Shown: piece after piece, positions 46,168 to 55,785 of the stretch
Position numbering within the stretch: position 1 is the first letter of the stretch
Layout: each line of letters starts with the position of its first letter
Source: Flavobacterium araucananum
GTDB lineage: Bacteria; Bacteroidota; Bacteroidia; Flavobacteriales; Flavobacteriaceae
Direction of reading: 5' to 3'
Length of the DNA: 64,000 nt
Assembly (NCBI RefSeq): GCF_002222055.1
Contig: NZ_MUGS01000002.1
Coordinates: 329,745 to 393,744, forward strand
Translations under genes and position numbers: made by a program
The notes under the pieces: model-generated
Databases searched by the model: none
Told to the model about the DNA's origin: nothing
The model's input: only the letters and a program-made list of their open reading frames with translations

Positions 46168-46782
46168 CTAAAACAACCCATTGAGTTCAGCATCAATTCG
46201 ATTAATGATGTTTCCCAGATCTTCAGGATTGTCAACAAAATTAATATTGTCAACATCGATAATTAATAATTTTCCTTTGGTATATGTTTGCACCCAGGCT
46301 TCATATCTTTCGTTCAGGCGGCTTAAATAATCGATCGAAATTGAGTTTTCGTACTCGCGACCACGTTTATGAATTTGTCCCACTAAATTTGGGATAGAAC
46401 TTCTTAAATAAATCAATAAGTCAGGAGCTTTTACTAAAGATTCCATTAATTCAAAAAGAGAAGTATAATTTTCGAAATCACGGCTAGTCATTAATCCCAT
46501 AGAATATAAATTGGGAGCAAAAATATAAGCATCTTCATAAATAGTACGATCCTGAATGATTTTTTTACCACTTTCACGAATTTGTAATACCTGACGGAAA
46601 CGACTGTTCAGGAAATAAATCTGCAAATTAAACGACCAACGTTCCATTTGGTGGTAAAAATCATCTAAATAAGGATTATCAACTACATCTTCATAATGAG
46701 GTTCCCATTTAAAATGTTTGGCTAATAATTTAGTTAAAGTGGTTTTTCCTGCTCCTATATTTCCTGCTATTGCTATGTGCAT
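46168..46782 (-). CDS. Deoxynucleoside kinase
   Basis: 204 residues. Phosphorylates deoxynucleosides for salvage. The P-loop is GNIGAGKTTL (7-16). DRTIYEDAYIFAPNL contains the DR(S/T)-type substrate motif, and RGREYENSI forms the lid region. The start ATG overlaps the stop of the preceding gene (TAATG), so it is translationally coupled to that protein. Nucleoside specificity (dA/dG or dC) cannot be read. Confidence 0.92.
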   Translation of the reverse strand: MHIAIAGNIGAGKTTLTKLLAKHFKWEPHYEDVVDNPYLDDFYHQMERWSFNLQIYFLNSRFRQVLQIRESGKKIIQDRTIYEDAYIFAPNLYSMGLMTSRDFENYTSLFELMESLVKAPDLLIYLRSSIPNLVGQIHKRGREYENSISIDYLSRLNERYEAWVQTYTKGKLLIIDVDNINFVDNPEDLGNIINRIDAELNGLF

Positions 46783-47597
46783 TACGGTGTTACGATTTTA
46801 TAATTGGTGATTTCTTTAGCTGTAAAAATAGATAAAATTTGGTCTTTGTAGCAGAATTTGTCAAACGAATTTTCTAAAATTTCAATTTGGGATAATGCAT
46901 TCGAATTTGTACTTGCAATGTCTTTAAAATACAACAAATTAGCCTTACTAAAAATATATTGATGGTTGTTAATAATCTCGATCGAATCAAAATCAGATAC
47001 TTTTCCTAGAGCAGTTACTTTTCCGAAAATATCGCAGGAAAACCAATTGTTTTTTTTGTCAATCCAGTAAAAAGAATTGAAATCGGTTTGGTAATACTTT
47101 ATCGTTTCTATAAATGGAGTAGAAACCGTTTTGTATTCATTTTTTAAATAATCAAAAAGTCCAATTTGTTGGTTCAGAGTATTGTAAATCCAGAGTTGAT
47201 TTTGTGTTGACATTCCAATTGCCGAAACTACGATTGGAGTATTATTTAAAGAGAAATTAATCTCGCTGATTTTATTGAGTTGATTGTCTAATAAAATGGC
47301 AACATTAAAATCTTCATAAAACAACACGATTTTAAGCGGGTTTTGTAAATCGACTTTGGTAATGTTTCCCAGTGAAACATTTTTATATTCAAATATTTCT
47401 TTGCCTTTGATTTTGCTAAAAACGTTATTTTTAATCTGATACGAATATCCAAAGGAATCATAACCTAAAAAAGAATCAGCATCGATTTTGAAAGAAGTAG
47501 TCAAGGTTGCTTTTGTTTTTGCACTTTGCGGAAAAACAGCCGAAAAGGAGCATGCCACAAAAAGAAAATTTAAAAAAAGATGTGCCGTTTTGCTCAT
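46782..47597 (-). CDS. Uncharacterised secreted beta-propeller-like protein
   Basis: Start set at 47595-47597 (MSKTAHLFLNFLFVACSFS), where a signal peptide begins; an ATG 24 bases upstream is less likely. The mature protein has about 250 residues in repeated beta segments with Asn/Asp/Ile-rich turns (for example NKISEINFSLNNTPIVVSAIGMSTQNQLWIYN), suggesting a propeller-like fold. No catalytic residues are visible. It precedes and overlaps the deoxynucleoside kinase, though no shared function is evident. Confidence 0.75.
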   Translation of the reverse strand: MSKTAHLFLNFLFVACSFSAVFPQSAKTKATLTTSFKIDADSFLGYDSFGYSYQIKNNVFSKIKGKEIFEYKNVSLGNITKVDLQNPLKIVLFYEDFNVAILLDNQLNKISEINFSLNNTPIVVSAIGMSTQNQLWIYNTLNQQIGLFDYLKNEYKTVSTPFIETIKYYQTDFNSFYWIDKKNNWFSCDIFGKVTALGKVSDFDSIEIINNHQYIFSKANLLYFKDIASTNSNALSQIEILENSFDKFCYKDQILSIFTAKEITNYKIVTP

Positions 47598-47819
47598 GAT
47601 AGTACGTTTCGAAAGAGCCAAATTACAAAAAACTACACTAGAAAAAGCTTAAATAGCAGAGATTTAGTCTTTAGAACCGGTTTGTTGTAATAGTCTAAGT
47701 AATAGTTGATTTTGTCTATATCTTATAGGTATTGATATATTTAACTTTCTGTATTTTAAAATAAACAATACATTTGATTGTAAGTTTTATTGAATTCGAT
47801 CAATTTTAAAGAAAACACA

Positions 47820-48725
47820 ATGAAAAAAGTACTCTATTATATGTCTTTAATGCTAGTATTTACTCAAATGCAGGCTCAAAAAGATTTTCAGGGAATGGCT
47901 GTTTATGAGTCAAAAACGCAAGCACCAAAATTTGAAGGGATGCGGGGTAATCGTGATATCACGCCCGAAATGCAAAAAGACATGGAAGAACGCATGAAGA
48001 AAATGCTGGAAAAAACTTTTATTCTAAATTTTGATAAGTCAGCATCTATTTATAAAGAAGAGGAGAAATTGGAATCTCCTGGACAACAAGGCGGCGGAAT
48101 GCGTATCATGATGAACTCATTTATGGGCGGTGGCGGAACGTTTTATAAAGATGTAAAAACCAAATCGTATACGGTAGATAAAGAATTCATGGGAAAAGAA
48201 TTTCTTGTTGTAGACTCTTTGCCAAAGCTAAATTGGAAAATGGAAGCAGAGACCAAACAAATTGGCGGGTATACTTGCTATAAAGCGACAGCAGTAAAAG
48301 AAGCCAGTAAAACTGATTTTAGAAATTTCAGACCAAAAAATCCAGAGGATAAAAAAACCGAAGAGAAAAAAGAAGAAGTGAAGAAAACCTCGGGAGAAAC
48401 GAAAACCAACTTTGAAGATAATTTCGAAATTCCAAAAGAAGTAACCATAACCGCTTGGTACTCGCCAGAGATTCCGGTTAATCAGGGTCCGGAAAATTAT
48501 TGGGGATTACCGGGTTTAATTTTAGAAATAAATGACGGAAGAACAACAATATTATGTTCTAAAATTGTTTTGAATGCCAAAGATAAAATCGAAATAAAAC
48601 CCTCTAAAAAAGGAAAAGTAATTTCGCAGAAAGATTATGATGATACAGTAATTAAAAAAATGGAGGAATTTAGAGATATGAACCGTGGTCGTGCCGGCGG
48701 TCCGCCTCCAATGATGGGAAGATAA
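47820..48725 (+). CDS. GLPGLI-family secreted protein
   Basis: The ATG at 47820-47822 (MKKVLYYMSLMLVFTQMQAQ, a signal peptide) is preferred over an in-frame TTG 30 bases upstream; the product has 301 residues. The name motif appears as NYWGLPGLILEINDGR. The sequence is rich in Lys/Glu and has a Gly-rich patch (PGQQGGGMRIMMNSFMGGGG). Function unknown; the family is Bacteroidetes-specific. It is 42 bases upstream of the outer-membrane receptor, a standard linkage of GLPGLI proteins. Confidence 0.92.
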   Translation: MKKVLYYMSLMLVFTQMQAQKDFQGMAVYESKTQAPKFEGMRGNRDITPEMQKDMEERMKKMLEKTFILNFDKSASIYKEEEKLESPGQQGGGMRIMMNSFMGGGGTFYKDVKTKSYTVDKEFMGKEFLVVDSLPKLNWKMEAETKQIGGYTCYKATAVKEASKTDFRNFRPKNPEDKKTEEKKEEVKKTSGETKTNFEDNFEIPKEVTITAWYSPEIPVNQGPENYWGLPGLILEINDGRTTILCSKIVLNAKDKIEIKPSKKGKVISQKDYDDTVIKKMEEFRDMNRGRAGGPPPMMGR

Positions 48726-48767
48726 AATCTTTTAACCTTAAAATTATTTATTCTAATCATTTTTTTA

Positions 48768-51455
48768 ATGAACAAGATACTTTTTATACTCGCCTTACTC
48801 TTTACTTCTATAAGTTTTTCGCAAAGTATTCGCTTTGATGGTTTTATTCAGGATGATCAAAAAAATCCGTTAGAAATGGCAAATATCATGGCGGTAAACA
48901 CGGCTACAAAAGCAATGGATTCATACGGAATTACGAATGATAAAGGAAAGTTTCAGCTAACATTAAAGCCTAACACGTCTTATTCGATCAAAGTAAGTTA
49001 TCTGGGCATGAAATCGAAAGAAATTGCAATTGCAACGCAAAACGCAAATATCGTCCAGAACATTGTTATGGATGATGCCGGAATCGAACTCGAAGGCGTT
49101 GAGATTGTTCGCGAAATGCCGGTTTCTATAAAAGGCGATACGATTGTTTATAATGCTGATTCGTTTAAATCCGGAACAGAAAAAAAACTCGAAGATGTAT
49201 TAAAAAAATTGCCGGGAGTTGAGGTAAACGCTGATGGAGAAATTGAAGTCGAAGGTAAAAAAGTTAGTAAATTAATGGTCGAAGGCAAAGATTTTTTTGA
49301 CGGAGATACCAAATTAGGAGTTAAAAATATTCCTGCCGATGCCATTGATAAAATTCAGGTTCTAAGAAATTATAATGAAGTAGGAGCCTTAAAAGGTTTA
49401 GAGAATGATCAGGATAATGTAGCCATGAATATTAAACTAAAAGAAGGTAAAAAGAACTTTTGGTTTGGAGACATGACTGCCGGAACCGGAGTAGGAGAAC
49501 TCGATAGTAGGTATATTATAAACCCAAAATTGTTTTATTACAGCCCTAAATACAGCATCAATTTGATTACCAATTTTAATAATATTGGCGAATTGCCGCT
49601 TACAGCACAAGATTATTTTAAGTTCACAGGCGGATTTAAAAATATGATGAAAAAGGGCGGAAGCAGTTTTAATGTTTCATCAAATGACTTAGGGATTTCG
49701 ATCTTAAGAAACAATCGTGCGAAAGAAATTGAGACGAAATTTGGAGCGACGAATTTTGCTTATTCCATTACGAAAAAATGGAATATAAGCGGTTTTGGAA
49801 TCTTATCGACCTCAAAAACAGATCTTGAGACCAAATCGCAAACGACTATTTTGGATTCCGGAGATCAACAAAAAAAAGACGAATTGACCCATCAAAAAAA
49901 TAATCTGGGGCTTTTTAAACTGAGTTCCAGTTACAAACCAAATGATAAATTTCAGTTTGATTATGATATACTGACCAAGATTTCCAAACAAAATGAAGAT
50001 ACAGATTTGCTAAGAGAATCGATTGTGAACAATACGTCGTCTTTAGAAACAATTTTGACCAATAAAAAACAAGATCCAACCTCTATAAATCAAAATTTGA
50101 GTTTGTACTATACGCAAAGCGACAAGAATATTTTTGCCTTTGAAATGCAGCATTTGTATCAGGATGAAAACCCGTTTTACAACGCCAATTTGCGTACACA
50201 ACCGTTCAATTTTTCAGGGTATATTTCAGGACAGGATAGAAATGATCTGAATCAGGATCGCTATGTAAAAACCAATAAGCTAGATGCTAAATTAGATTAC
50301 TATTATATGGTGACGCCCAAAAGTAACATCAATATTACGCTTGGAAACACGTTTTCGTATCAGGATTTTAGTTCCCATATTTTTCAGATTTTAGACAACG
50401 GAGATAAAAATGATTTAAACAGTGCCGAAAATAACAATCTGGTAAACTACAATTTTAATGATGTGTTTCTGGGATTTCATTATAAAATTCTAGCCGGTAA
50501 ATTTACTTTAACTCCCGGAGTAAGTGTGCATTCGTACACAATGAAAAACACACAATCAGGGACAGATTATTCGCAGAATTTCATGAAAGTGTTGCCTGAT
50601 TTTTTTGCGTTATATCAAATCAAAAAATCAGAAACCCTGACGTATAATTTCTCTTTGTCAAATGATTTTACAGATATCAATCAATTGGCTTCAGGTTATG
50701 TTTTATCAGATTATAGCAGTTTGTTTCGAGGAAATCGTTTCCTGGAGAATGCTACTTCACAAGTTCATACCTTGCGTTATTTTAAATACAATATGTTTAA
50801 TTTTGAGAATATCTTTGCCAATGCAACCTACACTAAAAAGGTAGATGCGATAAAAACAAAAGCCGATTTTACCGGAATTAACCAATCGTCTACACCTTAC
50901 AATTCTAATTTGGCTGATGAAACTTTTAGCGGACTGGGAAATTATGGGCGATCTTTTCTAAAAAATTATAAAGCATCTGTAAATGCAAGTTTCAATTGGT
51001 CGAAATTCAATAATATTCAGAATAATGTATTGGCAACAACCGAAAGTTTTAGTCAAAGTTATACCGTAAAAGCTTCAACAAACTACAAAAACTTCCCTAA
51101 CCTCGAGTTTGGCTATAATGCGCTCATTAACAAATATAGTGGTTCAACGTATTATACAGACAAACCTTTTGCCAGATTGGATTATTATTTTCTAAACAGC
51201 TTTTCGTTTGTGTCTGAGTATGAATTTTACCATTATTACAATGGCGATAAAACAGTCAATAACGAGTATGATTTTTTGAGTGCCAGTTTAATTTATCAAA
51301 AAAAAGAAAGTAAGTGGGAGTACAAAATAGCTGCAACCAACTTATTAAATACTAAATATCTCAATGACGACAGCTTCTCGCAGTTTTCTACAAGAGTTTC
51401 GCAATACACTGTACAGCCCCGTTACATCATCTTTACGATGAAATATAATTTATAG
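48768..51455 (+). CDS. TonB-dependent-receptor-like outer-membrane barrel protein
   Basis: 895 residues. A signal peptide (ILFILALLFTSISFSQ) leads to a carboxypeptidase-regulatory-like beta-sandwich (about 21-105; FDGFIQDDQKNPLEMANIMAVNTATK), then a plug-like domain (VEIVREMPVSIKGDTIVYNADSF and EDVLKKLPGVEVNADGEIEVEGKK) and a long barrel (to residue 895, ending RYIIFTMKYNL). This is the barrel type often paired with GLPGLI proteins. Substrate is unknown. It sits in the middle of a three-gene plus-strand run ending at 53788. Confidence 0.9.
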   Translation: MNKILFILALLFTSISFSQSIRFDGFIQDDQKNPLEMANIMAVNTATKAMDSYGITNDKGKFQLTLKPNTSYSIKVSYLGMKSKEIAIATQNANIVQNIVMDDAGIELEGVEIVREMPVSIKGDTIVYNADSFKSGTEKKLEDVLKKLPGVEVNADGEIEVEGKKVSKLMVEGKDFFDGDTKLGVKNIPADAIDKIQVLRNYNEVGALKGLENDQDNVAMNIKLKEGKKNFWFGDMTAGTGVGELDSRYIINPKLFYYSPKYSINLITNFNNIGELPLTAQDYFKFTGGFKNMMKKGGSSFNVSSNDLGISILRNNRAKEIETKFGATNFAYSITKKWNISGFGILSTSKTDLETKSQTTILDSGDQQKKDELTHQKNNLGLFKLSSSYKPNDKFQFDYDILTKISKQNEDTDLLRESIVNNTSSLETILTNKKQDPTSINQNLSLYYTQSDKNIFAFEMQHLYQDENPFYNANLRTQPFNFSGYISGQDRNDLNQDRYVKTNKLDAKLDYYYMVTPKSNINITLGNTFSYQDFSSHIFQILDNGDKNDLNSAENNNLVNYNFNDVFLGFHYKILAGKFTLTPGVSVHSYTMKNTQSGTDYSQNFMKVLPDFFALYQIKKSETLTYNFSLSNDFTDINQLASGYVLSDYSSLFRGNRFLENATSQVHTLRYFKYNMFNFENIFANATYTKKVDAIKTKADFTGINQSSTPYNSNLADETFSGLGNYGRSFLKNYKASVNASFNWSKFNNIQNNVLATTESFSQSYTVKASTNYKNFPNLEFGYNALINKYSGSTYYTDKPFARLDYYFLNSFSFVSEYEFYHYYNGDKTVNNEYDFLSASLIYQKKESKWEYKIAATNLLNTKYLNDDSFSQFSTRVSQYTVQPRYIIFTMKYNL

Positions 51456-51547
51456 TAATTTAATTACAATACTTAACGTTTTTGATATTTGTTTTCGATA
51501 AGAAAGAAATATCTTTGTTCTCAATAGTAACAACTAAAATTTTAAGC

Positions 51548-53788
51548 ATGCGTAATTTTATATGGAGTTTCTTAGCGTTCTTTTGTTTAATATCTGTTTC
51601 TTTTTCTCAAACAAAAAACATTGAAAAAGGGTCTTATTTGTCTACCAACAAAGGGCAGAAAATCAAATTAAATTTATTAGAAGATAATAAATACGAATTG
51701 GTTTTTTATTCCGGTAATTATGAGATTAAAGGCGATTCATTATTATTTGCCTCAAATGCCAAAGCAGAAAGTGCTTTTGATCTTGCTTTTAAAAATGATA
51801 AAAAAGCAAAGAAAATAAAAGTAAAATTCTCAGATGCCGTTTACTATTATTCTTTCTATGTAGGTACACAAACGGGTACCGGCGATGTTCAGTATCAAAG
51901 ATTGTCAGATATTAGAGAAAAAGTAAATCCTGAAGATGATAAAACAGACGTAGATTTTGAAATTGATCGTGCAGATTATTTGTACTTAGTTTATGAAGAA
52001 TATGGAGGAAAAAGCACGGTCTCTAAATTTGCTTTGCCAAAAGATGTTTCAGAAGTTGCCATTAAATACCAGCCGGAAGTTTTAGGAGATTTGAAAATTA
52101 CAGGTTTTTTTAATCAGAAAACAAACGAGTTGATGATTTCTGAACAATCAGGAAAAGATCCGTTAGTTTTTCGAAATGCCAAAGATACTCAGCCAGAGAA
52201 AATATCAAAAGTTGTTTCTTTAGAAAACAAGACAATCACAAATTTTACTTATCCCGGAAAGGAACCTCTTGTAAGTGATGATTTTGGGACAGATGTTGCC
52301 GAAGATTCAACTGTTGTAGTTGCAGATTCTTTTGCGTCCAAAAAAGTTGATTTTAGATTAAAAGTAGAAAATAGTTTAAAAAGTGCTCTTGCAGCAACAG
52401 GAGCTACTAAAACCAAATTTCTGGTAATGGCAGTTGATAGTAAAAATGCCGCAGCAAAAGCTGATTTTGATGCCTTTATTAAAGATCAGGAAACTCAGGT
52501 TGGTTACAATATGTACGATGTATACAATCCTGAATTTGATTTGTTTAATTATTATCTGGCTACAGCCGATGATAAAAAATGGTTAAAAACAAACAAAATT
52601 ACAGACACACCCGGTCTTATTGTTTTAAATAATAGTGGAGTAGTTCTGGCTATTGCAAAATCTAACTTAACAGAAAAACAATATCAATTTAGTTATTATG
52701 ACGGGTTTTATAAAAAGCTGCAAAGAACAGAAGGCTTGATGACTTTTAGTAAAACAATCCAGAATAAAAAAGCAACAGATGCAGCTTTAATTACAGCTTT
52801 TAATAAAGTTGCTGTTCTTGAAATACCGTATGATTATGATACTGATTATACAACATCTGATGAAAACCCTACTGAGTTTAAGTTTGTAAACAGCACTGTT
52901 GATAAAAAAGAAATTACCTTAACCTGGAAAAAGCTAATCGAAGCACATCAAAAAGATACAAAACCAAACCTATATTTGGTAGAAACAATTTTAAAAGAAA
53001 TTAAAAATCAAGGGTTTTCGAAACAGTTTTTTAAAGAAGATAAAGTTCTAAACGACACTGATTTTCTTGCAATAGATTATTTGATAAAACACTATGATGC
53101 TATCGATGCAGAGCGTGCCGCTTTTACTGCCAAAGAAGGCGAAACGCATATAATAGGAACTTTAAATACAGAGATTTCAGCAGCTTTGCAGCAAAACAAA
53201 TATGTTGCAGAAAATGATATTGCCGCAGAAAAAAATCAAGACAAAACGATTTCAGTTTATAGAAAAATAATAGCCGCCGGAAAAGGAAATTTTGAATGTT
53301 ACCAGAACTATTTTGCTTATTTGGGAGAGGTAGAAGACAAAGACGGCTCTAATACAAGTTATTTAAAAGAGTTTAGTACTTATTTTAATGCTAATCTGTC
53401 GACTGATAAAGGAAGTGTGATCGAGAAATTAGACACTATGTTTACCGCATTAGACCCTGGTTCTGATTATGCTTATAACGGATGGAATTCGTTTAAAGAA
53501 TATCACTCAAACTTATACAATTCGGCTGCATGGACAGTGGTTTCAAAACCCGGTAATACCGGATTTTTAAAACCAGCTATTGCCTGGTCAGAATATAGTT
53601 TGATAGTGACCAAAAACAATCCTTATTATTTAGATACCCTGGCACAGTTGTATTATAAAGACGGACAAAAGCAAAAAGCAATTGAAACCCAAACATTGTC
53701 TGTAAAATATTTAACTGCAGATGTAGCAGAAGAAACTGCAACAGAGATTCGAGAAACATTAAGTAAAATGCAAAACGGAACGTACTAA
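51548..53788 (+). CDS. Large secreted protein with thioredoxin-like segment and C-terminal helical repeats
   Basis: Start taken at the ATG 51548-51550 (MRNFIWSFLAFFCLISVSFSQ), which begins a signal peptide; the longer frame adds 22 residues and an unlikely N terminus. 746 residues. The middle (about 270-400) reads like a thioredoxin-fold region (FLVMAVDSKNAAAKADFDAF, then TPGLIVLNNSGVVLAIAKSN) but no CxxC is visible, so redox activity is doubtful. The C terminus (about 640-746) is helical repeat-like (LAQLYYKDGQKQKAIETQTLSV). Family unknown; it is followed by a terminator. Confidence 0.75.
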   Translation: MRNFIWSFLAFFCLISVSFSQTKNIEKGSYLSTNKGQKIKLNLLEDNKYELVFYSGNYEIKGDSLLFASNAKAESAFDLAFKNDKKAKKIKVKFSDAVYYYSFYVGTQTGTGDVQYQRLSDIREKVNPEDDKTDVDFEIDRADYLYLVYEEYGGKSTVSKFALPKDVSEVAIKYQPEVLGDLKITGFFNQKTNELMISEQSGKDPLVFRNAKDTQPEKISKVVSLENKTITNFTYPGKEPLVSDDFGTDVAEDSTVVVADSFASKKVDFRLKVENSLKSALAATGATKTKFLVMAVDSKNAAAKADFDAFIKDQETQVGYNMYDVYNPEFDLFNYYLATADDKKWLKTNKITDTPGLIVLNNSGVVLAIAKSNLTEKQYQFSYYDGFYKKLQRTEGLMTFSKTIQNKKATDAALITAFNKVAVLEIPYDYDTDYTTSDENPTEFKFVNSTVDKKEITLTWKKLIEAHQKDTKPNLYLVETILKEIKNQGFSKQFFKEDKVLNDTDFLAIDYLIKHYDAIDAERAAFTAKEGETHIIGTLNTEISAALQQNKYVAENDIAAEKNQDKTISVYRKIIAAGKGNFECYQNYFAYLGEVEDKDGSNTSYLKEFSTYFNANLSTDKGSVIEKLDTMFTALDPGSDYAYNGWNSFKEYHSNLYNSAAWTVVSKPGNTGFLKPAIAWSEYSLIVTKNNPYYLDTLAQLYYKDGQKQKAIETQTLSVKYLTADVAEETATEIRETLSKMQNGTY

Positions 53789-53793
53789 AAACA

Positions 53794-53825
53794 AAAAGCC
53801 TTTGAAATATTTCAAAGGCTTTTTT
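53794..53825. terminator. Bidirectional terminator between the secreted protein and DUF4153 gene
   Basis: AAAAGCCTTTGAAA (53794-53807) pairs with TTTCAAAGGCTTTT (53810-53823), with A and T runs. It separates convergent genes. Confidence 0.8.
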
Positions 53826-53826
53826 G

Positions 53827-55605
53827 TTAGTTTTTAATTTTTACCAGTACTTTCAGATTATAGCTGTTTAATACTCTTTTGTTATTTTTTATCTTGCCGT
53901 TTGCACTAAGATAAGTAATCTGGATTTTATATTTTGGAGTTTCTACTTCCTGGGTTATTTTTTTATTTGAGTTATAGTTTCCTTCAAAATTAGATTGTTT
54001 GTTCACGAAATCATTAATTGGTATGGGAATATTATCTTGATTGATACGCAGATTTAGACCATAATTTGCAGATGTAGATTGAATAGAATAGCTTTTATTG
54101 TCAATTTTTATACAATCAGTACATTCAAAAACATCATCATAAGAGGAGAGGTTAAATGACACATCGTATCCGTGAATGTTCTCTACTGTATTTTGTCTGT
54201 TTTCATAATAATAGTAATAGAAGTCGTCTTTATTTTTTTCTTCCTTTTCATACGAAGATTTATATTCGTAACCCAAAGCTTCCATAATTTCGTAATCGGT
54301 GGGAGATTTATGTTTTTTAAGAAGCGCTTCTAATTTTGTTTTGGCGTACGGCACCATAATTTCTATCCCATAATTATCCTCTAAAAAAGAAACAATACTA
54401 CTCAAATCCTTTTCCTGCTCAAAAGTTACTTTTTTAGGATTTGATTGTTGCATATACTTTTCAAATCGGTATAACTGACTGTTTTTGGAGATCGAATTGG
54501 CACCTTGCGGACCAACAATAGAAAGTAGTCCGGCGAGACACATGCTTATTGGAATGAACTTTATTTTAGGCTGTTTCTGAATCAAAAAATAAACCACAAC
54601 AAGCGAGAGCCATATTGATAATAACAACACATAATAGCGTTCATGTGTAAATCCGTAAAGATTGATTCGGTATATAATAGCCCAAAAAAGTAATCCAAGC
54701 AGCGGAATTAATAGAAAATAAAACCAACGACTAAAAGTTCGCATCCATAAATTGCCGGTTTCAGTTGCAATTGGGTGAACCAATAAAAAAGAGAGAATTC
54801 CAAAGATGGCAAATACCAGAACCAGATACGAAACCCATCCAACAGGAAGCGAAAGTGTGATAAGAATTTTAGCCTCATAACAAATTAAAATGACCAGATA
54901 TAGACTTATTAAAGGGAGTAAAACATATTGTGTAAAGTTTTTAAGCCCTTTAGGATATTTTAGAACCAATGGATTCTCACTACTATTAGTTTCAGGAACT
55001 CCGTTTAAAAAGAAAATAGTATTAAAGAGTCCTGCAATTACATAAAAAACGTGAAAATAAATATGGTCATAAAATTCGACCTTGAACAATTTGTCAACAG
55101 CTAAAATGGCTAAGGCTAAGCCGCAATAAAGTACAATACTATACAATCCGGCAGTTAAGATTCTAAGAAAAAGCTGCTTGTTAAATTCCCAAAATTCATC
55201 CTGATTATACCTTCTGGGCAAAAATCCGGCAAACGAAACCAATAAATGCAACGCAATGTTAAGGACAATGAATTGTTGTATTTCTACTTCGGTAATATAT
55301 TTATGGAAATTAAAAACAAAGAGAACCATAAAACCGCCAAGTAGTATGCTGGTAAAAAAACGGATAATATTGCTTTTTTTTGAAGCTAAAAAAAATAAAC
55401 TCACAGAAAGAAACAAAACCAAACACAAAGAACAACTCAATAGTGCTTTTTCATAAAGTTCTTTGTTTGGATCGTTGTATTCTTTTTCATTAAGTACAAT
55501 AGCTATTATAGTTCCTGAAAGGGAAATTATCGTTTCCAGAGGGAATCGTAGAATCGTTTTTAGTGTTGCGTTCAGAACGTTTTGTAAAGAAGGAAGTCTG
55601 CTCAT
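53827..55605 (-). CDS. DUF4153 family membrane protein
   Basis: 592 residues. About eleven hydrophobic helices fill the first 370 residues (for example VIYLVIL-type segments and SLVVVYFLIQ), then a soluble C-terminal domain (about 390-592) with charged and Tyr-rich sequence. This arrangement is typical of DUF4153 proteins. Function is unknown; in other bacteria the family sits near cell-envelope genes. It is a single minus-strand gene upstream of a divergent M28 peptidase. Confidence 0.88.
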   Translation of the reverse strand: MSRLPSLQNVLNATLKTILRFPLETIISLSGTIIAIVLNEKEYNDPNKELYEKALLSCSLCLVLFLSVSLFFLASKKSNIIRFFTSILLGGFMVLFVFNFHKYITEVEIQQFIVLNIALHLLVSFAGFLPRRYNQDEFWEFNKQLFLRILTAGLYSIVLYCGLALAILAVDKLFKVEFYDHIYFHVFYVIAGLFNTIFFLNGVPETNSSENPLVLKYPKGLKNFTQYVLLPLISLYLVILICYEAKILITLSLPVGWVSYLVLVFAIFGILSFLLVHPIATETGNLWMRTFSRWFYFLLIPLLGLLFWAIIYRINLYGFTHERYYVLLLSIWLSLVVVYFLIQKQPKIKFIPISMCLAGLLSIVGPQGANSISKNSQLYRFEKYMQQSNPKKVTFEQEKDLSSIVSFLEDNYGIEIMVPYAKTKLEALLKKHKSPTDYEIMEALGYEYKSSYEKEEKNKDDFYYYYYENRQNTVENIHGYDVSFNLSSYDDVFECTDCIKIDNKSYSIQSTSANYGLNLRINQDNIPIPINDFVNKQSNFEGNYNSNKKITQEVETPKYKIQITYLSANGKIKNNKRVLNSYNLKVLVKIKN

Positions 55606-55785
55606 TTTTTAATCAGTTATTTTGTACTAAGGAAAGTAAATTGTAAGAGATAACCAAATAAAAGTAATAATGACGAAAAAATGATGTCTGCATTTTATTG
55701 AATTTACATTTTAGTAATGTTTCAAATCAAAACAGGCGATTTTTTCTCTATAAATTACTAAGTTTGGAATACTAAATTAAAACGT

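Noticed and set aside
51548..53788. Thiol-disulfide oxidoreductase
   Set aside because: A thioredoxin-like segment is present but no CxxC is visible, so no redox activity is claimed.
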